NCBI GenBank assembly: GCA_009783635.1 | Contig: WRDC01000033.1 | Span: 1 to 13,052, forward strand | Direction: 5' to 3' | Source of the DNA: Methanimicrococcus sp. | GTDB taxonomy: Archaea > Halobacteriota > Methanosarcinia > Methanosarcinales > Methanosarcinaceae | DNA: 13,052 nt | Part shown: piece after piece, positions 6,157-11,945 of the stretch | How the letters are laid out: each line of letters begins with the position of its first letter | How positions within the stretch are numbered: position 1 is the stretch's first letter | The notes under the pieces: model-generated | What the model was told of the DNA's origin: nothing | Databases searched by the model: none | What the model saw: the letters and a program-made list of their open reading frames with translations, nothing else | Made by a program: the position numbers and the translations under genes

Positions 6157-7245
6157 TTAAAGAAGAATCGGTTTTTTCGAGTCGCTTTCTAAAACCTGTT
6201 TTTCAAATGCCAAATTTTTTTCTGACAAAAAAACACTGACAGAATCATTTACAATATCTTCCAAAGCCGCTTTTTTAACATTGGTCACGGCTGCCAAAAA
6301 CCGCAGTTCGTATTTGCCGCCGTTTTCGATTTTTTCCTGAGGAATGTACTCCGCTTCAATCAGCCTGTCATCCGGTCCCGCCGTTTGGCTGACTTTAATG
6401 AGCGTATCCTCCACTTTAACAGTCATTTTGATGTGCCCGACAAAAGACGGATTCAATTTGGTAATTTCCATACCCGCAGCCGTCACGATTCCTTCAAGAA
6501 GAGCGCCGGCGTCTTTGACGGAGAGTTTTCCCCCGGCGTGATATAATCCGGAACAAGCGCTGATATTTGACACTTCTATCGAGTTTGTCCTCTCCGTCAC
6601 TTTTGATTTTGCTTCGGCGCCGCCGGCGTCGATCGGGTTGAAAACAGTTTCGCCTTCCGTCATCATCAGCCGATAGAGTTTATCAACCGACTCGTTCTCC
6701 TTCGCCGACATCCGAATTTGATAAGCGTCCGGATTCATATCTTTCAAAAAAGTTTCAACGCTTTGGATTTTTTCTTCGCCGGCCAAATCCGTTTTGTTAA
6801 TTCCGATGACGTCCGCTTCCCTCAATTGCTGTTCCACGAATTTGGGAATTTGATTCATTTCCGCCGTAAACCGCGAAACATCAACAAGCGTTATGATTGG
6901 CGCAAACGACATCATCACGTTCATTCCGAGAAGTTCGTCCCGAATCTGGCTTGGAAAAGACAGTCCGGTCGGCTCCATAATTAAAATATCAGGCTTGTAA
7001 ATGTCCGCCAATTCCGAAACCGTTACTTTCAGGCTGTAAATCAGAGAACAGCAGATGCAGCCGTTTGTAATTTCCTTGGACGGGATACCCGCAACTTCCA
7101 GCGCATTCCCGTCAATTCCGACTTCGCCGACTTCATTTACAATCAATGCCACGCGTTTATTATCCGCCGCCATTTTTTTGATTAGTTTCAAAACCGTTGT
7201 CGTTTTTCCGCTTCCCAAAAAACCGCCGATAATGAAAACTTTCAT
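6157..7245 (-). CDS. COG0523/CobW-family GTPase (putative metallochaperone)
   Basis: The 362-residue protein is a G3E-class P-loop GTPase. The Walker A is GFLGSGKTT (8-16). The family hallmark CxCC motif is NGCICCSL (61-68). DILIMEPTG (86-94) supplies the Walker B region, and NKTD (150-153) the guanine-specificity motif. The C-terminal half (about 200-362) is less conserved and lacks the His-rich metal-binding stretch of some members. Characterised relatives deliver zinc or cobalt to target enzymes, or act on nitrile hydratase and cobalamin synthesis. Here the target is unknown; zinc enzymes such as MtaA and corrinoid proteins are plausible clients in a methylotroph, by inference only. AAGGAG lies 6 bp before the ATG. 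The gene starts 29 bp after the tpiA stop on the same strand, so the two are probably co-transcribed. Confidence 0.88.
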   Translation of the reverse strand: MKVFIIGGFLGSGKTTTVLKLIKKMAADNKRVALIVNEVGEVGIDGNALEVAGIPSKEITNGCICCSLIYSLKVTVSELADIYKPDILIMEPTGLSFPSQIRDELLGMNVMMSFAPIITLVDVSRFTAEMNQIPKFVEQQLREADVIGINKTDLAGEEKIQSVETFLKDMNPDAYQIRMSAKENESVDKLYRLMMTEGETVFNPIDAGGAEAKSKVTERTNSIEVSNISACSGLYHAGGKLSVKDAGALLEGIVTAAGMEITKLNPSFVGHIKMTVKVEDTLIKVSQTAGPDDRLIEAEYIPQEKIENGGKYELRFLAAVTNVKKAALEDIVNDSVSVFLSEKNLAFEKQVLESDSKKPILL

Positions 7246-7274
7246 GAAACTCCTTCTCTTTTTGCATTCGTTTT

Positions 7275-7940
7275 TTAAATTAATGAAACCAACTCATAAA
7301 GCGCACTCTTCGGGTCATCCGCTTTTACAATACCGGACGCTAATAAAACACCCTTGGCTCCGAGTTCGATGGCCGCTTTTAAATCTTCTCCCTGTGAAAT
7401 GCCGGCGCCGCATAACACTTTAACATTCGGGCTGATCCGGGCGGCGGCATCTACCGAGTCTGTAATAATGTCCGGGTCGGCTTTTGAAACAGGAACGCCT
7501 GACCCGATCAATGCCGGCGGCTCAATTGCGACGTATGTCGGATTGAAGGCCGCGGCCGCGGCGGTCGTTGCGACATTGTTCGTGCAAATCACGCTCATCA
7601 TTTTGTTTTCTTTCAAAACGGCGACAGAGCTTTCAATGTCCGCAAGCGTCAAACGGCGCTCCGAGTGATTAACTAAGCTGCCGACGGCGCCCGCTTCTTT
7701 GATTGCTTTGGCGTAAATTTTTCCGGTATGGCTGCCCGGTCCGGCGCCATCGACGTGCTGGGCGTAAACGGGAATATCCACAGCGCGCGCAACGCGGTGA
7801 ATATCCGGAATTTGCGGGGCAATCGCAATTTCAACACCCGCGGATTCCGCAATTTCGCGGCAGGCTTCTGCCAGTTTCACGGCATTTTCGCCGGTTCCTT
7901 CGTCATAAGTTTTGCAGTTGAGTAAAATAAAAACAGACAT
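7275..7940 (-). CDS. tpiA: Triosephosphate isomerase, archaeal type
   Basis: The protein interconverts glyceraldehyde 3-phosphate and dihydroxyacetone phosphate in gluconeogenesis and glycolysis. It is 221 residues long, the compact length of archaeal TPIs (bacterial ones are about 250). Active-site residues are present: Asn8 and Lys10 in LLNCKTY, His92 in NHSERR, and Glu140 in AIEPPALIGSG. The phosphate-binding CGAGI (177-181) follows. The ATG at 7940 is preceded by GGTGAG 4 bp upstream and starts at the conserved strand 1. An in-frame ATG at 8000 would add 20 non-conserved residues and lies upstream of the likely promoter, so it is rejected. The COG0523 GTPase gene follows in the same direction. 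Confidence 0.95.
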   Translation of the reverse strand: MSVFILLNCKTYDEGTGENAVKLAEACREIAESAGVEIAIAPQIPDIHRVARAVDIPVYAQHVDGAGPGSHTGKIYAKAIKEAGAVGSLVNHSERRLTLADIESSVAVLKENKMMSVICTNNVATTAAAAAFNPTYVAIEPPALIGSGVPVSKADPDIITDSVDAAARISPNVKVLCGAGISQGEDLKAAIELGAKGVLLASGIVKADDPKSALYELVSLI

Positions 7941-7980
7941 ATTCTCACCAATTGTACTGATGAAGAATACAGCGTGATGG

Positions 7981-7990
7981 TTTAATAAAA
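7981..7990 (-). promoter_or_regulatory. Candidate TATA box of tpiA
   Basis: TTTTATTAAA on the minus strand lies 40 bp before the tpiA ATG, predicting a transcript with a leader of roughly 15-20 nt. It supports a promoter serving tpiA and the downstream COG0523 gene. Confidence 0.4.
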
Positions 7991-8192
7991 TTTGTACCAA
8001 AGCTGTGAATCTCCGGTATTTTCTTTCTTTTCTTTCTTTTCTTTTTCTGCCGAATCGTTATCTGAAAATCGCAGGGAAAAGCCTTAAAAAATAAAACACA
8101 ACGAACTTTAAAAAAGAAAAACAGAGTGAAACGCCTTAAAAAAGAAAAAAATGAAAACGAATCGAATGATTGTTTATAACTCTTATAATTTG

Positions 8193-8224
8193 AAAAAAAG
8201 CAGACGGGGTGCCAAAGACACCCC
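8193..8224 (-). terminator. Terminator-like hairpin of fae-hps
   Basis: On the minus strand, 65 bp after the fae-hps stop, GGGGTG and CACCCC (8219-8224 and 8206-8211) form a GC-rich 6-bp stem with a 7-base loop. This is followed by GTCTGC and a run of seven T (8199-8193). A second small stem, ATTCCG/CGGAAT around ATC (8240-8254), lies just before it. Confidence 0.55.
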
Positions 8225-8289
8225 CTAAAAGCATTCTGATTCCGATCCGGAATGAAAAATCTAACCGGAGTGAAGCAGCGGTCGTTTTT

Positions 8290-9501
8290 TTAGAAATCGG
8301 TCATAATTCTGAACTGATCAATTTCAGGGTTGCCGATTTTTGCGATAAATTGCTCGGTGGTTCCGCGGATATCTTTGGAACCCGTGATAGCGCGGCCGAC
8401 AACTAAAATATCGGCTTTGGCTTTGATCGCGAGCGGAATTGTGTCAAGCTTCACGCCGCCCGCAACGGCAATAAATGTTTTCGGGCAGATTTTCTTGATT
8501 TCGTCAATGCTGCCCCACGCGTATTCGTTGTTTTCAACGTCAATGCCGCGGTGGAGTTCGACAACATCCGGAATTGCGCCTTTTGCAACCAATTCTTTAA
8601 GCAGCGGGACCGGGTTTTCCAAGTTGAGTGTGTCAACAATGGCGTAAATGCCGGTCTTGTGGGCTTCTTCGATTGCTTTGACGATTGTGGGGACCGGCGC
8701 GAGCGCGGAAACGACAACTGCGTCACCGGCGGCATCGGCAACCATTCTGGCTTCCAGATTGCCCGTGTCAAGCGTTTTGAGGTCGGCAACGATAAAGGCG
8801 TCAGGTCTGGCCTCGCGGATCTTGGAAATCACATCGGTGCCGAAACGCTTGATGAGCGGCGTGCCGGCTTCAATCAACAGGTGGTCATTTTGCGGCAGTT
8901 CTTTAACGGCTTTGAGAACGAAGTCCAGACTTGTCGTGTCAAAGGCCACCTGAAGGTACGGCGGGTTCCAGAGTCTGGAGACTTTGAATCCCATAATGGC
9001 GTGCGTTGATTTGTTGGATTCTTCCAAAACTTTGTCAACGGTCGGGAATCCTTCAAGAGCTCTTTTGATTGCCAATTTCGTAGCCCCATAGTTAAATCTG
9101 TAAATTTTACTGAAATCTTCGGCATCGGGCGCAATAAAGACACTGGCAATGATGACAATGTCATTGACGATATTTTTGGGGATGATTCCTTCTTCAACAG
9201 CATCGGCAACAGCTTTCGCAACGGCTGATTGAGCGGGGCCGAAAATCTTAGAGGTGTCCGCACCCTTTTTCAATGTCACTTTCGGGACAATCAGTGTGGA
9301 GGGTTTGGTCGGCAGATTTGGACGGATGACGGACAAAAGCGGGGTGTGTCCGGCGGAAAGCTGCGTCATGCCGGTTGCGAATGCCTGACCGACCGGGCCG
9401 TCTTTTGAGCCGATCATTAAATCAACGTGAGCAAGCTCGGAACCTGTACCGATCAGGGCTTCTCCGATTTCAAAATAGGGCAGTTTTGTATCTTTAGCCA
9501 T
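8290..9501 (-). CDS. fae-hps: Bifunctional formaldehyde-activating enzyme / 3-hexulose-6-phosphate synthase
   Basis: The 403-residue protein is a fusion of two enzymes. The N-terminal Fae domain (about 1-165) condenses formaldehyde with tetrahydromethanopterin; its conserved histidine is His25 in SELAHVDLMIGSKDGPVGQA. The C-terminal Hps domain (about 168-403) interconverts ribulose 5-phosphate plus formaldehyde and hexulose 6-phosphate. It begins YLQVAFD, has the catalytic VADLKTLDTG, VELHRGID and the phosphate-binding VAGGV and VVGRAITGS loops. In archaea lacking the oxidative pentose phosphate route this fusion makes ribulose 5-phosphate from hexulose phosphate and traps the released formaldehyde. 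The ATG at 9501 follows GGAG 10 bp upstream. It stands alone between two gaps of about 350-390 bp, with its own promoter and terminator signals. Length and domain order match Methanosarcinales homologues. Confidence 0.95.
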   Translation of the reverse strand: MAKDTKLPYFEIGEALIGTGSELAHVDLMIGSKDGPVGQAFATGMTQLSAGHTPLLSVIRPNLPTKPSTLIVPKVTLKKGADTSKIFGPAQSAVAKAVADAVEEGIIPKNIVNDIVIIASVFIAPDAEDFSKIYRFNYGATKLAIKRALEGFPTVDKVLEESNKSTHAIMGFKVSRLWNPPYLQVAFDTTSLDFVLKAVKELPQNDHLLIEAGTPLIKRFGTDVISKIREARPDAFIVADLKTLDTGNLEARMVADAAGDAVVVSALAPVPTIVKAIEEAHKTGIYAIVDTLNLENPVPLLKELVAKGAIPDVVELHRGIDVENNEYAWGSIDEIKKICPKTFIAVAGGVKLDTIPLAIKAKADILVVGRAITGSKDIRGTTEQFIAKIGNPEIDQFRIMTDF

Positions 9502-9539
9502 TTTATTGTTTCTCCGATTCTGATGGAATCAAAAATAAA

Positions 9540-9568
9540 AAATCAAATTAAATAAGAAATCAAATTAA
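9540..9568. repeat. Direct repeat in the fae-hps leader
   Basis: AAATCAAATTAA occurs twice (9540-9551 and 9557-9568), 17 bp apart start to start, in the AT-rich leader. It may be chance in AT-rich DNA or a leader element. Confidence 0.4.
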
Positions 9569-9618
9569 GTCGCGATGAATGATAAATTAAACAACTCATA
9601 ATAATTTGAACCTTTTTA

Positions 9619-9660
9619 TTGACGTGTGCTTGGGAATTAAACGTCAAACATAAATAATCT
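9619..9660 (-). promoter_or_regulatory. fae-hps promoter with TATA-proximal inverted repeat
   Basis: On the minus strand AGATTATTTATG (9660-9649) is a TATA-like element. Immediately downstream lie perfect 7-bp arms TTGACGT (9619-9625) and ACGTCAA (9641-9647) separated by 15 bp, so equivalent bases are 22 bp apart, about two helical turns. This would place the repeat across the transcription start, a classic repressor position. The assignment is from sequence pattern only. Confidence 0.45.
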
Positions 9661-9667
9661 TTGTCAT

Positions 9668-9684
9668 GGGGGTTATTTACCCCC
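9668..9684. other. GC stem-loop between regulator and fae-hps
   Basis: GGGGGT (9668-9673) and ACCCCC (9679-9684) enclose TATTT. It sits between the 23-bp array and the fae-hps TATA element. It could be a 3' hairpin for the regulator operon or part of the fae-hps control region. Confidence 0.45.
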
Positions 9685-9890
9685 GAATGCCGACTTGAAG
9701 GCAACTTGAATGCCGCCCAAACGCAGGTTCGTATGCTGACCTGAACACAAGTTTAATATGCTGACAACACCGGCTTGTATGCCGGCTGAACACAGGTTTG
9801 TATGCTGACCCGAAACCAACTCGTATGCTGACCCGAACATCGACTGTATGCCGGCTGAACACGGGCTCGTACTGACCGAAGGCAGGTTTA
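9685..9890. repeat. 23-bp imperfect tandem array, nine units
   Basis: Nine contiguous units (23, 23, 25, 21, 23, 23, 23, 23, 22 bp) vary around GTATGCTGACCCGAACACAG followed by GYT. The first begins at 9685 directly after the stem-loop, and the last ends at 9890, the final base of the regulator's stop codon as read on the plus strand. There are no unique spacers, so this is not a CRISPR array. With a unit length not divisible by three it does not encode a repeat protein, although a minus-strand frame happens to stay open across it. This array and the fae-hps promoter make up the 9502-9887 gap. Confidence 0.85.
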
Positions 9891-10676
9891 TTCCTGCAGC
9901 TGATGAATCGTGGACCGTGAACGGAAATGATGGAACATTTGACTGCCCCATTCCTTTGCCTCTCTGTCGAAAGTCACGAGGTCGTGATTGAAAAAGTAAC
10001 CGCCTTTATTGAAAAACGACATTGCGATGAACTTGTCTGTAATGGTGCAGGAGGCCAGTTTGATTTCGGGGCAGACAAAGAAACGCACATTGTTAAAGCG
10101 CATATATTTGTAATAAACTTCAGGATAATCGTTTGCGAGCCGGTCAATGACGATTTGTGTCAGGATGAAGGAGACGGCAATTTCCTGCTCGGCCAGATAT
10201 AAAAAGTCACTGATGTACTCTTTTCTGAAAATAGATGAAATTTCAATCAGAGATTCGACTTTTCCGAGGTTTTGTTCAACCAAAGCCGTCCGGTCAAAGA
10301 TGTGCGCCTTGTCGGGATAATACAGTTTTGTTTCCCCGAGTTCTCCGATCCTGTTGATTAAATGCGGCGGCAGCGCCGAGAAATCGGCTTCCGCCCAATA
10401 TTCCGGCGCGGTGTCAAATATCATGAACATATCCAATATGTACTTCATCTCTCTGACCGTATAGGAACCGAGAGGCGTTAAAGAAAAGACGCCGTTTTTT
10501 TCCTGAATCAGGAAGTTGCGGATCAAAATTCGTATCTGGACCATAATCGGGCTGGACTTTGAATTCAAATGCGTTTTGATATCGTCAATGGTTTTGGGCC
10601 CTATCAAAAGGAAAAGAAGTATTTGCCTTCTTTTTTCAGATAAGAACAGAACATCTAAAATGGATTCATCTTTCAT
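9888..10676 (-). CDS. FilR1/Msr-family winged-helix transcriptional regulator (downstream gene)
   Basis: The 262-residue protein has an N-terminal winged-helix DNA-binding domain (about 5-80). Its ESILDVLFLSEKRRQILLFL, KTIDDIKTHLN, and the wing-like NGVFSLTPLG are visible. The following domain (about 110-255) resembles the methanogenesis regulatory protein FilR1 middle domain (formerly DUF1724), ending with VRFFVCPEIKLASCTITDKF (about residues 200-219). In Methanosarcina, members of this family (Msr proteins) control methanol methyltransferase operons. The ATG at 10676 follows ACGGAG inside the end of the upstream regulator gene; only 15 bp separate the two genes, so they form an operon. The stop codon coincides with the edge of a 23-bp tandem array. 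The target promoters and signal are unknown. Confidence 0.85.
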   Translation of the reverse strand: MKDESILDVLFLSEKRRQILLFLLIGPKTIDDIKTHLNSKSSPIMVQIRILIRNFLIQEKNGVFSLTPLGSYTVREMKYILDMFMIFDTAPEYWAEADFSALPPHLINRIGELGETKLYYPDKAHIFDRTALVEQNLGKVESLIEISSIFRKEYISDFLYLAEQEIAVSFILTQIVIDRLANDYPEVYYKYMRFNNVRFFVCPEIKLASCTITDKFIAMSFFNKGGYFFNHDLVTFDREAKEWGSQMFHHFRSRSTIHQLQE

Positions 10677-10691
10677 TTTGAACCGTCTCCG

Positions 10692-11477
10692 TCAAATCTC
10701 TTTCCTTTTAACCGATCTGTTTTTCAAATATTCATACAGTTCATTTCCCCATTGAACGGCGCTGGGAGACCGGGCGGCCAGAAAATCGTAATCCAAATTT
10801 CCGGCGGTTGAATACAGCACCATCAACAGCATTTTGTCCGTCACCGTCACTTCGGCGATGCGGATATCGGCCTGACAAACGTACAGCTCGGTTCTTTCCA
10901 GCTGAAGCAGATTATTGATTTCCGTTCTGTATTCCTTTGCCATGTCCACAATGTAATCGCTGGTTGTAATGGACAGCGGCGCGCCCGCCATTAGTCTTTC
11001 GTAATAGACCGGAACATATTCGGGCGCGTAATATGTGATAAAAGTTTTGATTGAGTCCGCTTCGCGGATGTATTCGTTGATAATGGGGTTCGGGTCATAA
11101 TAAACTGACCGGAGGTCGATTTCAATGATTTCAAAATCGCCGATTTCCCGGATCCGGTTGAACAGGTTTTCCGGAATTTCGCTTGTATCGTGTTCACTCC
11201 AAAATTTCGGGTTCTTGCTGAATACATGAAGGTTTTTAACAAACGGGGTAACCTTTTCCGCGACGGCTTCTCCAAGCGTTGTTAATTCATATGTGCCGTC
11301 ATTTTGGACGACCAAATTATTGTCCACTAACACTTTAATTTGCGGCAGGATTGAGACAGATGTTTCATTCAGCTTGGACTTTATTTTTTCAATCGTCAAA
11401 GGTCCTTTTTCAAAAAGCAAAATCAAAACAGCTTTTCGTTTTTCGGACAAAAATACCGTTTCAATTAAAGAATTCAT
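10692..11477 (-). CDS. FilR1/Msr-family winged-helix transcriptional regulator (upstream gene)
   Basis: The 261-residue protein is a paralogue of the gene after it. The winged-helix domain (about 1-78) contains NSLIETVFLSEKRKAVLILL, LTIEKIKSKLN and the wing DGTYELTTLGEA. The FilR1-type sensor domain follows, with NPKFWSEHDTSEIPENLFNR (89-108) and TELYVCQADIRIAEVTVTDK near 195-214. The shared pattern F-L-S-E-K-R, ...LFNRI.EIG and ...TDK lines up position for position with the neighbour, but overall identity is clearly low. The ATG at 11477 is preceded by a purine-rich GAGGGGGACC. Candidate TATA elements for the operon lie near 11555-11572 on the minus strand. Two such regulators in tandem suggest they act on the same or paired methylotrophy promoters, which is inference. 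Confidence 0.85.
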   Translation of the reverse strand: MNSLIETVFLSEKRKAVLILLFEKGPLTIEKIKSKLNETSVSILPQIKVLVDNNLVVQNDGTYELTTLGEAVAEKVTPFVKNLHVFSKNPKFWSEHDTSEIPENLFNRIREIGDFEIIEIDLRSVYYDPNPIINEYIREADSIKTFITYYAPEYVPVYYERLMAGAPLSITTSDYIVDMAKEYRTEINNLLQLERTELYVCQADIRIAEVTVTDKMLLMVLYSTAGNLDYDFLAARSPSAVQWGNELYEYLKNRSVKRKEI

Positions 11478-11700
11478 TCACTGGTCCCCCTCTTTCATTT
11501 ACCTGCCCTCTCCATGTTTTGATAAACGAACAATCACATATTGAATTGGTTTTATTCATTAATTAAATAATCGCTTTACAATCCAAACCTCGAAAATTAC
11601 AGCCTTCGCTTTTGGCTCCGCCGCAATTTTTCAGAGAGAACGGAAAGGAAGGTTTGCGTAAAAAATCGCCCCCTTACTTTGTTTTCATTTCCGAGTTTGA

Positions 11701-11795
11701 ACACGGACTTGGACGCGGTCTTAGACACGGGCTTGGACACGGACTTGGGCACGGACTTCGATACAGACTTGAAACTGACTCAGATACGAACTTGG
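11701..11795. repeat. 12-bp imperfect tandem array, eight units
   Basis: Eight units vary around ACACGGACTTGG: 11701, 11713, 11725, 11737, 11749, 11761, 11773 (11 bp) and 11784. Divergence rises toward the right end. Being a multiple of three it stays open in several frames (for example His-Gly-Leu-Gly or Asp-Thr-Asp-Leu), but no start or family similarity makes it a gene. Confidence 0.8.
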
Positions 11796-11876
11796 AAAAT
11801 ATGAATCAGCGTTCAAAAACGAATTTTTAAATATCGGAAATCTCGATACATATTGTAGTATTTATTCATACAAAGC

Positions 11877-11910
11877 CGGCCGCCAATTTCAATATAAATG
11901 GAAGCGGCCG
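11877..11910 (+). promoter_or_regulatory. Agmatinase promoter: TATA box between GC-rich inverted repeats
   Basis: CGGCCGC (11877-11883) and GCGGCCG (11904-11910) are perfect inverted arms separated by 20 bp. The spacer contains CAATATAAATGG, a TATA-like element (11890-11898) placed about 50 bp before the ATG at 11946. Seven T (11911-11917) follow the right arm. The same bases could fold as a hairpin plus U-run, but no plus-strand gene lies upstream to need a terminator, so a promoter/operator reading is preferred. An alternative TATA (TATTTATT, about 11860-11867) would put the start inside the repeat. Confidence 0.45.
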
Positions 11911-11945
11911 TTTTTTTCTTTAATTGAAATGGGGAACATAAGTAA

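Larger units (their letters stand above)
7941..8289. other. Gap between fae-hps and tpiA (both minus strand)
   Basis: No gene is supported in these 349 bp. On the minus strand, after fae-hps, come a hairpin/T-run terminator (8193-8224) and then T-rich DNA (8081-8158) with three loosely repeated blocks about 24-28 bp apart containing CTTAAAAAA or CTTTAAAAAA on the plus strand. A TTTC/TTTTC microsatellite follows (8019-8047). The last element is a TATA-like TTTTATTAAA (minus strand, 7981-7990) about 40 bp before the tpiA start. fae-hps and tpiA are therefore probably separate transcription units. Confidence 0.55.
11478..11945. other. Divergent intergenic region, regulators / agmatinase
   Basis: No gene is supported in these 468 bp. 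It contains, left to right: AT-rich DNA with a minus-strand TATA-like ATTATTTAATTA (about 11561-11572) for the regulator operon; a small interrupted dyad with AAAATT (11593-11598) pairing AATTTT (11625-11630) around AGCC/GGCT; the 12-bp array (11701-11795); and the agmatinase promoter with its flanking inverted repeat. A frame at 11612-11830 is translated repeat and is not called. Confidence 0.5.

Noticed and set aside
6004..6192. Plus-strand Phe/Ser-rich frame of 62 codons
   Set aside because: It lies antisense to the flavin-protein leader and the GTPase 3' end and is produced by the T-rich 14-bp array.
7941..8000. 20-residue N-terminal extension of triosephosphate isomerase from an ATG at 8000
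   Set aside because: The conserved first strand starts at the ATG at 7940, which has its own GGTGAG site, and the extension would overlap the likely TATA box.
9685..9890. Possible CRISPR array
   Set aside because: Units are contiguous and degenerate with no unique spacers between conserved repeats, and no cas gene is present.
9673..9951. Minus-strand open frame of 92 codons with repeated Cys-Ser-Ala-Gly-Ile-Gln and Gly-Gln-His-Thr-Asn-Leu segments
   Set aside because: It is the translation of the 23-bp tandem array running into the end of the regulator gene in another frame. The unit length is not a multiple of three and unit-length changes would break any repeat protein.
11593..11630. AAAATT/AATTTT dyad with inner AGCC/GGCT as a miniature mobile element; AAAAATTGCGGC also occurs just after the HyuA-like stop
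   Set aside because: The arms are only 6 bp, there is no target-site duplication, and the shared 12-mer alone is too short to show a dispersed element.
11612..11830. Plus-strand frame of 72 codons with His-Gly-Leu-Gly repeats
   Set aside because: The open frame results from the 12-bp array; there is no ribosome-binding site, no known family resemblance and no neighbour context.
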